This document shows, in pieces, positions 1 to 4,139 of a stretch of 6,771 nucleotides of DNA. The position numbers and the translations under genes are program-made. Each line of letters starts with the position of its first letter. The first letter of the stretch is position 1. The notes under the pieces are model-generated. The model had not been told where the DNA came from. It worked only from the letters and a program-made list of their open reading frames with translations, and made no database searches. The DNA is from Mobilitalea sp. (GTDB lineage: Bacteria; Bacillota_A; Clostridia; Lachnospirales; Lachnospiraceae): contig JARKQP010000573.1 in the NCBI GenBank assembly GCA_029974875.1, positions 1-6,771 on the forward strand. The letters are read 5' to 3'.

Positions 1-671
1 ACATAGGTATATCGTGCAACAGTAATAACACCGATGATGAGCAGAAATATTCCAATAGCGTTAAGTACATTCAGCCCTACAAATCTTTCCATGCTATTTT
101 TCTTTGCAGCCGCACGGATCTGTTCATCGGTGAGCCGCTCATTTTTAAGGGCTTCCAGCTCGGCACGTTCCCTTTGTGAAAAGGCACCCAGCGTTTGTGC
201 TGCATTAGCGCGCGCCTGCGCCACTTTTTGATTTAGCAGGAACGATAGCTCGTCGAGTTTTGCATATATATCATCCTGGGCATCAATGTTGTTTTGCATT
301 AGGATTTGTCTGATATTGCTTATCCGAATTTTTGCACCATTCTCAAAAGCTGTCAGCTTGTTCAATTCTCCATCAATATTTGAGCGGAAGTATATATCAA
401 GCTTTTGTGCCGTGATATTTACTATTTTAACCTTTTCACTATAGATTTGCTCGTATAACGCATTTTTAAGGCTGGCATTCTCTTGGGTAAGCCTTTCTAC
501 ATTATTTATGGCTTTTTCATAATTCATATTGGACTTTTCAATGGCTGCTTTAAGTTCCGCATTTTCTTTAGCTAAGTCATTATGCTCAAACGCTTTGCAT
601 TCAGCCTCAAGTGCTGACAAAGCTTCTCTTTGCCGATTGATTATGCTCCTTAGATTATCTGTTGTCCCCAT
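1..671 (-). CDS. Coiled-coil membrane protein, DUF2339-like, C-terminus beyond window
   Basis: Reading leftwards from the ATG at 669-671, the frame stays open for 223 codons to the window edge, so the C-terminal part is missing. A purine-rich Shine-Dalgarno (AGGGAGG, 678-684) lies 6 nt before the ATG and fixes the start. Residues about 1-195 are hydrophilic and rich in E, K, Q, N and A, with coiled-coil character (for example KENAELKAAIEKSN near 36-49 and RERAELEALKNERL near 167-180). A hydrophobic segment follows at about 203-219 (NAIGIFLLIIGVITVAR), probably the first membrane span. The order coiled coil, then a 'GLNVLNAIGIFLLIIGV' segment, resembles the entry into the multi-spanning DUF2339 family. 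That assignment is from memory of the family and only the first helix is visible. No enzymatic motif can be seen. It is divergent from the ATPase gene, and its own promoter is proposed at 750-778. Confidence 0.75.
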   Translation of the reverse strand, partial: MGTTDNLRSIINRQREALSALEAECKAFEHNDLAKENAELKAAIEKSNMNYEKAINNVERLTQENASLKNALYEQIYSEKVKIVNITAQKLDIYFRSNIDGELNKLTAFENGAKIRISNIRQILMQNNIDAQDDIYAKLDELSFLLNQKVAQARANAAQTLGAFSQRERAELEALKNERLTDEQIRAAAKKNSMERFVGLNVLNAIGIFLLIIGVITVARYTY

Positions 672-749
672 ATCTTCCCTCCCTAAAGTCGATGTATTTT
701 TATTAGTTATCTATTTTTATTATCCATCAGTCAACTTATATTCTCCCTT

Positions 750-778
750 ATTATAATATATCGGGTAAAAATTACCAA
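750..778 (-). promoter_or_regulatory. Putative sigma-70/SigA promoter for the DUF2339-like gene
   Basis: On the minus strand a TTGGTA -35 element (773-778) and a perfect TATAAT -10 element (750-755) are separated by 17 bp. Transcription would start near 743 and give a leader of about 70 nt. A weaker alternative lies nearer the gene: TTGACT (729-734), a 17-bp spacer and GATAAC (706-711). Both are consensus matches only. Confidence 0.5.
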
Positions 779-797
779 TAGTTTATCTGCAATCTAT

Positions 798-812
798 AGA
801 CGGTCACCGTCT
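798..812. promoter_or_regulatory. Perfect 15-bp dyad, candidate repressor/activator site
   Basis: AGACGGTCACCGTCT has two perfect 7-bp arms (798-804 and 806-812) around a single central base. It lies 20 bp upstream of the proposed -35 of the leftward promoter. Its GC-rich arms stand out from AT-rich surroundings. The length and the AGAC...GTCT ends resemble operators of dimeric helix-turn-helix regulators such as TetR-type proteins, but no such regulator is encoded in the window. Which protein binds, if any, is unknown. Confidence 0.4.
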
Positions 813-850
813 GTCGCAAAAACGTGTTTTACTTTTTTCTTAATATTCCT

Positions 851-877
851 CATATGATTCTATTTTTTCATCATATG
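851..877. repeat. Small AT-rich inverted repeat
   Basis: CATATGAT (851-858) and ATCATATG (870-877) form 8-bp perfect arms with an 11-nt T-rich spacer. No gene ends here that would need a terminator. The core CATATG is itself palindromic, so this may be a pair of sites or chance in AT-rich DNA. Nothing else recognisable is seen between 813 and 929. Confidence 0.3.
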
Positions 878-929
878 TCCTTTTCTTATGTCACGAAGAA
901 CACAAATTGAGTTTCCCCTGTCTTTCTAC

Positions 930-979
930 AAGAGTATTACTAATAGCATAGTCTAAGAGTATTACTAATAACATAGTCT
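930..979. repeat. 25-bp tandem direct repeat, two copies
   Basis: Units 930-954 and 955-979 are exactly adjacent and differ at one base (G946 versus A971). Each contains the small dyad AGTATTACT (933-941 and 958-966). The second copy abuts the proposed -35 of the ATPase promoter. It may be a tandem protein-binding site or a recent duplication. Confidence 0.85.
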
Positions 980-1007
980 TGCAATCAAGGAATATTTCGG
1001 CTAAAAT
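979..1007 (+). promoter_or_regulatory. Putative promoter of the ATPase gene
   Basis: TTGCAA (979-984) and TAAAAT (1002-1007) are separated by exactly 17 bp, placing the transcript start near 1014 and giving a leader of about 33 nt. The -10 overlaps the left arm of the inverted repeat at 993-1035. A perfect TATAAT also lies at 1013-1018, but it has no reasonable -35 at the right distance. Confidence 0.5.
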
Positions 1008-1035
1008 ATGGTTATAATATATATTAGCCGAAATA
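993..1035. promoter_or_regulatory. Long inverted repeat (operator-like) over the ATPase promoter
   Basis: Perfect 12-bp arms TATTTCGGCTAA (993-1004) and TTAGCCGAAATA (1024-1035) extend inwards by four more paired bases after one mismatch. The left arm overlaps the proposed -10. The centre (near 1014) falls on the expected transcript start and on a TATAAT. The right arm ends at the first base of the ribosome binding site. This geometry suits binding of a dimeric regulator that shuts off the ATPase gene. An RNA role is possible only if transcription starts upstream of 993. Confidence 0.6.
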
Positions 1036-1046
1036 GGAGTGATGAT

Positions 1047-2273
1047 ATGTATATTAATAGAAACATGGAAGAGGTTTTTATGCGTCTATATAAGCAATAT
1101 CCGTCAATCCTGATCACCGGTCCGCGGCAGGTAGGAAAAACTACAATGCTGGAGCATCTGATAGAACAGGAAGGCCGCGGCCGGACAAAAGTCACATTGG
1201 ATGATCTGACTGAGCGGGAATTAGCAAAAACAGACCCAAAGATGTTTTTCCAACTACATCAGCCACCGATACTGATTGATGAAGTACAATATGCACCGGA
1301 GTTATTTCCATATATAAAAATATTAATTGACAAAAGCCATCGCCCAGGCGATTTCTGGCTGACCGGTTCACAGTTATTCCGATTGATGCAGGGCGTTCAG
1401 GAGTCACTAGCCGGACGTGTTGCTCTGCTTCATCTTTCTCCATTGTCCCAAAGTGAAATATCAGGCTGTGAAGCTGCACCGTTCACCGTAGATTTAGAAA
1501 CACTGTCTGAGCGTCAAAAGCATTGCGGCACCATGACAACTCCTGACATATTTAAACGTATTTTCACCGGCGGAATGCCGGCACTTATCAGCGGACGGTA
1601 TGATGAGCCAAATTTTTTCTATTCCAGCTATATTGGTACATACCTGGAGCGGGATGTGCGGGAGCTTTCCGGCACGATTGACAGTTTGAAGTTTTTGAAC
1701 TTCATCCGCGCCGTAGCGGCCAGATCCAGCCAGCTGGTAAATTATAAAGGTATTGCCGATGATGCAGACATTGATCAGGTGACAGCCAAAAACTGGCTTC
1801 ATATTTTAGAGACATTGGGCATTGTCTTCCTGCTGCGTCCTTACTCCAACAATGTTTTGAAACGGACAATTTCCACACCAAAGCTCTACTTCTATGATAC
1901 AGGACTCGTGTGCTACCTCACCCGTTGGAGCAGTCCGGAAACCGTCATGAATGGCGCCATGAATGGGGCTCTTTTAGAGAACTACGCCGTGGCAGAGATT
2001 GTAAAGAGCTATCAGAATGCCGGCCAGGAGCCATTCCTATACTATTACAGGGACAAGGATGCAAGGGAAATTGACCTTATCTTAGAAAGGGATGGCAAAC
2101 TGTTCCCCATAGAAATAAAGAAAACAGCTTCACCGGAGAAAAAATTAACGAGGGTATTTAATTTGATTGATAAGTCACCTCTCCTGCGGGGAACCGGAGC
2201 CGTGCTCTGTATGGCCGATAAACTGAGTGCCTTTGACCGCGAAAATCTGATCGTCCCCATTTCATTAATTTAA
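1047..2273 (+). CDS. AAA-family ATPase with C-terminal DUF4143 domain (COG1373 type)
   Basis: Complete 408-residue protein. The ATG at 1047 is chosen because AGGAG (1035-1039) lies 7 nt upstream; the in-frame ATG at 1008 falls inside the promoter/operator region. The N-terminal AAA_14-type P-loop domain shows Walker A GPRQVGKT (25-32), Walker B ILIDE (75-79), a sensor-like LTGSQ (105-109) and SLAGR with a candidate arginine finger at R124. The DUF4143 part, roughly 190-360, has YIGTYLERDVREL, a winged-helix-like middle and FYDTGLVCYL. It ends with a pattern like the PD-(D/E)XK nuclease fold: E311, D343 and E356-I-K358. Length fits the family. These ATPases are widespread and often act as stand-alone genes; their cellular role is not established, and the nuclease-like residues do not prove activity. 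It is flanked by its own promoter and terminator, so it is probably monocistronic. No signal peptide or membrane segment is seen. Confidence 0.93.
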   Translation: MYINRNMEEVFMRLYKQYPSILITGPRQVGKTTMLEHLIEQEGRGRTKVTLDDLTERELAKTDPKMFFQLHQPPILIDEVQYAPELFPYIKILIDKSHRPGDFWLTGSQLFRLMQGVQESLAGRVALLHLSPLSQSEISGCEAAPFTVDLETLSERQKHCGTMTTPDIFKRIFTGGMPALISGRYDEPNFFYSSYIGTYLERDVRELSGTIDSLKFLNFIRAVAARSSQLVNYKGIADDADIDQVTAKNWLHILETLGIVFLLRPYSNNVLKRTISTPKLYFYDTGLVCYLTRWSSPETVMNGAMNGALLENYAVAEIVKSYQNAGQEPFLYYYRDKDAREIDLILERDGKLFPIEIKKTASPEKKLTRVFNLIDKSPLLRGTGAVLCMADKLSAFDRENLIVPISLI

Positions 2274-2304
2274 AAAGAAAATCGTCTGTATCCAAATATT
2301 ACAG
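2274..2304 (-). terminator. Weak candidate terminator for the DUF1835/DUF3658 gene
   Basis: Read leftwards, CTGTA (2300-2304) and TACAG (2286-2290) can form a 5-bp stem with a 9-nt loop, followed within a few bases by a TTTTCTTTTT tract (2273-2282). The stem is short and AT-rich, so this is tentative. The strong hairpin at 2319-2353 has no T-run on this strand. Confidence 0.25.
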
Positions 2305-2318
2305 AGCAAACTGTAAAC

Positions 2319-2362
2319 AGCTGATGGATTGTCATAAAGACAGTCTGTCAGCTCTTTTTCTT
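2319..2362 (+). terminator. Intrinsic terminator of the ATPase gene
   Basis: Arms 2319-2333 and 2339-2353 pair over 15 bp with three G.U wobbles and no mismatch, around the 5-nt loop ATAAA. The tract CTTTTTCTT (2354-2362) follows at once. It lies 45 nt after the ATPase stop. Loop and right arm also encode the end of the convergent gene, whose TGA is at 2332-2334. Confidence 0.88.
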
Positions 2363-3246
2363 AACAGCTTCCCATAGGGAAGCGAGGTGTCATTGTCTTT
2401 CACAACGGTTACCCTCCCCTCCTCAATCATCTGCTCAATACGCAGGGCATACCAACTGTCACTAATGCCCAAATTGCATTTCCCCATCAAATCACCAATA
2501 AGGCGTCCCATAATAAAGTCTTCCTCTGGAAGATTTTCTGTAATAGTATAATCATAAAAATTCTCTGGCACAGAGATCAGCTTTCCGTTTACAACGGCTC
2601 TTAGCGGCGCATTCTCTGTCATTAAATCACGCCAGTGGTCACCAAATATCCGTTTTTCCAGCCGGGATAACTGTCTTTCCAGAGGCAGGAATTCATAAAA
2701 CTTCCCTGCATCCACCTCCATCCAGCTGCTATAATTAACTATTTCATTTTCAGACCTCTGTACATATTCCGGTAAAGAAATAACACTGATGCTACAGTCA
2801 ATATTCCGTAATACATGGCATATAAAATAGAATCCACAGGCCGAATACGGTGCATTGCTTTTCCAGATACGTATAGGTACCCCACTATTTGCAGCCGCCA
2901 GAAGCTTTTCCATGTCCTTGCGCTGCTCCCTGAAAAACTGATCTCTTACCTTATCATCATGCCCAAACCGCCCCCATAGCTTGCGGAAAACAGCCTGGCG
3001 CCCGATGCCGTCAAACTCCCCGGATATATCCCCTACATCCAATACAAAGCCCAGGTAAACCACATCCTGTGAACTCCCGCCAACCGCCTGCCCTTCAAAA
3101 TGTTTCTGATATAACTCCTCCAATTCCTCTTCAGAGGGTTTATCTCCAATATATCCAATAGCCCCCTCAAGCATGTTCTTTTTATTATATTTTTTTGCTA
3201 CTTTCATAGAACCCTTTGTACTGTCACTAAATACAACTTCAAGCAT
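2332..3246 (-). CDS. DUF1835 and DUF3658 domain-containing protein
   Basis: Complete 304-residue protein of unknown function. The ATG at 3244-3246 is supported by AGGTGG (3254-3259), 7 nt upstream, and by an N-terminus MLEVVFSDSTKGSMK that matches the usual start of DUF1835 proteins. DUF1835 covers about residues 1-165; a conserved-looking piece is IRIWKSNAPYSACGFYF (125-141), followed by ISVISLPEY (153-161). DUF3658 covers about 240-300, with ISDSWYALRIEQMIEEG (261-277) and PYGKLLRK (290-297). There is no signal peptide or membrane segment, so it is probably cytoplasmic. Neither domain has a firmly assigned biochemical role, and none is proposed here. It follows nifJ on the same strand but lies 893 bp away, past a likely terminator, so it is probably transcribed separately. 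A possible -10 TATAAA (3279-3284) has no good -35. Its 3' end overlaps the terminator of the convergent ATPase gene. Confidence 0.9.
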   Translation of the reverse strand: MLEVVFSDSTKGSMKVAKKYNKKNMLEGAIGYIGDKPSEEELEELYQKHFEGQAVGGSSQDVVYLGFVLDVGDISGEFDGIGRQAVFRKLWGRFGHDDKVRDQFFREQRKDMEKLLAAANSGVPIRIWKSNAPYSACGFYFICHVLRNIDCSISVISLPEYVQRSENEIVNYSSWMEVDAGKFYEFLPLERQLSRLEKRIFGDHWRDLMTENAPLRAVVNGKLISVPENFYDYTITENLPEEDFIMGRLIGDLMGKCNLGISDSWYALRIEQMIEEGRVTVVKDNDTSLPYGKLLRKRADRLSL

Positions 3247-3303
3247 ATTTTCACCACCTGGTAATATATAATTTTTGTTTTATAACGGGTATTTTGTAAT
3301 ATG

Positions 3304-3495
3304 TTTCTTGGTTTATGTTTCTTGGTTTTACGTTCTTGGTTTTACGTTCTTGGTTTTATGTTTCTTGGTTTTATGTTTCTTGGTTTTATGTTTCTTGGTT
3401 TTATCTTTCTTAGTTTTATCTTTCTTGTTATATTTTCTGACTTTATCTTTTTTTGGCTTTATCTTTCTTTGCTTTATCTTTTTAGGCTTTATCTT
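3304..3495. repeat. T-rich tandem array, 14-15-bp unit
   Basis: The plus strand repeats TTTCTTGGTTTTATG. Eight clear units start at 3304, 3318, 3333, 3347, 3361, 3376, 3391 and 3406 (14 or 15 bp each), and those at 3361-3390 are identical. From 3421 the units decay into TTTCTTT/GGCTTTATC variants to about 3495. There are almost no G/C bases except the GG and C of each unit. The array lies upstream of the DUF1835/DUF3658 gene, so a rightward extension of that gene's leader would be A-rich. An open frame across it gives only a hydrophobic F/L repeat and is not a credible gene. Slippage-driven expansion is the simplest origin. The remaining stretch 3496-3650 holds nothing recognisable apart from weak A/T-rich inverted repeats. 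Confidence 0.9.
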
Positions 3496-3653
3496 TTTGT
3501 CATCCACTCTTGTTGTCTACTCGATTTTATCATACAATGAGAATTTTTTCCATGCCATTCTCGCACCAATAGTATGAAAAAATTTCAACCGACTACACTG
3601 CTTCACAATTACCCACTTATAATTCAACCGGCAAAAGTCTTCTTTATACTAGC

Positions 3654-3780
3654 GCGGTGAGTATGGGTGTATCTATATCCACCTGGGCGCAGACCGGGCC
3701 TCCCGTGATTGCCTGCACTTGGCAATCATGGGATGTTAAAGGCAAGCCCAGGTGGATATAGATACACTCATACTCGCCTC
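3654..3780. other. 127-nt long hairpin with nested inner stem; possible structured RNA or MITE-like element
   Basis: Positions 3656-3688 pair with 3746-3778 over 33 bp with only two G.T wobbles (3658/3776 and 3666/3768) and no mismatch. One more G-C pair at 3654/3780 lies beyond a C/T mismatch. Inside the loop a second stem, 3701-3713 with 3721-3733, pairs over 13 bp with one wobble around the 7-nt loop TGCACTT. Sequence between the stems (3689-3700 and 3734-3745) is largely unpaired. No T-run follows, so it is not an ordinary terminator. A TATACT at 3645-3650 would place a rightward start near the base of the hairpin, but no good -35 is present. No open frame of note and no clear target-site duplication are seen. 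Candidates are a non-coding RNA, a non-autonomous mobile palindrome, or a DNA-level cruciform site. Confidence 0.85.
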
Positions 3781-3828
3781 ACAACCTAAATCTCGCCATT
3801 TAACACTCGAATTCTACTTATTTATACC

Positions 3829-3868
3829 AAAAAGAAGGAAAGCCTGTTAAAATGACTTTCCTTCTTTT
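3829..3868 (-). terminator. Likely intrinsic terminator downstream of nifJ (bidirectional shape)
   Basis: Arms 3830-3842 and 3856-3868 (AAAAGAAGGAAAG and its complement) pair over 13 bp with a 13-nt loop. Read leftwards, the stem ends CTTTCCTTC and runs into TTTTT (3829-3833), as expected for a terminator of the leftward nifJ transcript about 270 nt after its stop. Read rightwards it also ends in TTTT, but there is no known rightward gene. The stem is A/G-rich, and part of the T-run pairs within it, so strength is uncertain. Confidence 0.65.
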
Positions 3869-3875
3869 ATGAAAC

Positions 3876-4116
3876 TCTTCTATTAAATTTTATCCTATAG
3901 ACTCTTCTATAAACCCTCGTATAAGTTCCTCTGTAAATTTTCGCATAAATTCTTCTGTACTTCTCGTATAAATTCTTCTGTACTTCTCTTATTAATTCTT
4001 CTGTATTTCTCTTATTAATTCTTCTGTGCTTCTCTTATAAATTCTTCTGTAACTTCTCGTATAAGTTTTCTTATAAATTCTTCTATAAACTCTCGTATAA
4101 ATTCTTCTATAAATCC
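3876..4116. repeat. Degenerate 23/24-bp tandem array in the nifJ 3' region
   Basis: A TCTTCT core recurs at 3876, 3903, 3927 (TCCTCT), 3951, 3974, 3997, 4020, 4043, 4079 and 4103, giving spacings of 27, 24, 24, 23, 23, 23, 23, 36 and 24 bp. The rest of each unit resembles CTCGTATAAATTCTTCTGTA. Because 23 is not a multiple of three, no frame is kept through the array, so it is not a protein repeat. It begins about 25 bp after the nifJ stop and ends next to the proposed terminator, so it would form most of the nifJ 3' untranslated region. Confidence 0.85.
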
Positions 4117-4139
4117 TTTTAAAGCCACGTATAGCTATT

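Noticed and set aside
34..756. Plus-strand frames at 34-231 and 529-756
   Set aside because: They are antisense to the membrane-protein frame (the second also runs into its promoter), lack ribosome binding sites and have shadow-like S/A/L composition.
1008..1046. Upstream ATG start for the ATPase at 1008
   Set aside because: It lies at the end of the proposed -10 and inside the inverted repeat, with no ribosome binding site. The ATG at 1047 has AGGAG at the right distance.
3275..3577. Plus-strand open frame giving a 100-residue F/L-rich hydrophobic protein, and the overlapping 3301-3540 frame
   Set aside because: Both are translations of the T-rich 15-bp array in different frames, without a ribosome binding site or normal amino acid composition.
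3654..3780. Retron msr-msd element
   Set aside because: A long msd-like hairpin is present, but there is no reverse transcriptase gene in the window and no recognisable msr part.
3654..3780. Firm call as an insertion sequence or MITE
   Set aside because: The terminal inverted repeats fit, but no target-site duplication is visible at either boundary and no second copy is in the window, so it is left open.
3876..4116. CRISPR array
   Set aside because: The whole unit repeats with gradual decay. There are no unique spacers between constant repeats and no cas genes.
4123..4136. Small hairpin just after the nifJ stop
   Set aside because: A 5-bp stem with a UACG loop is possible on the minus strand, but no T-run follows, so it is not called a terminator.
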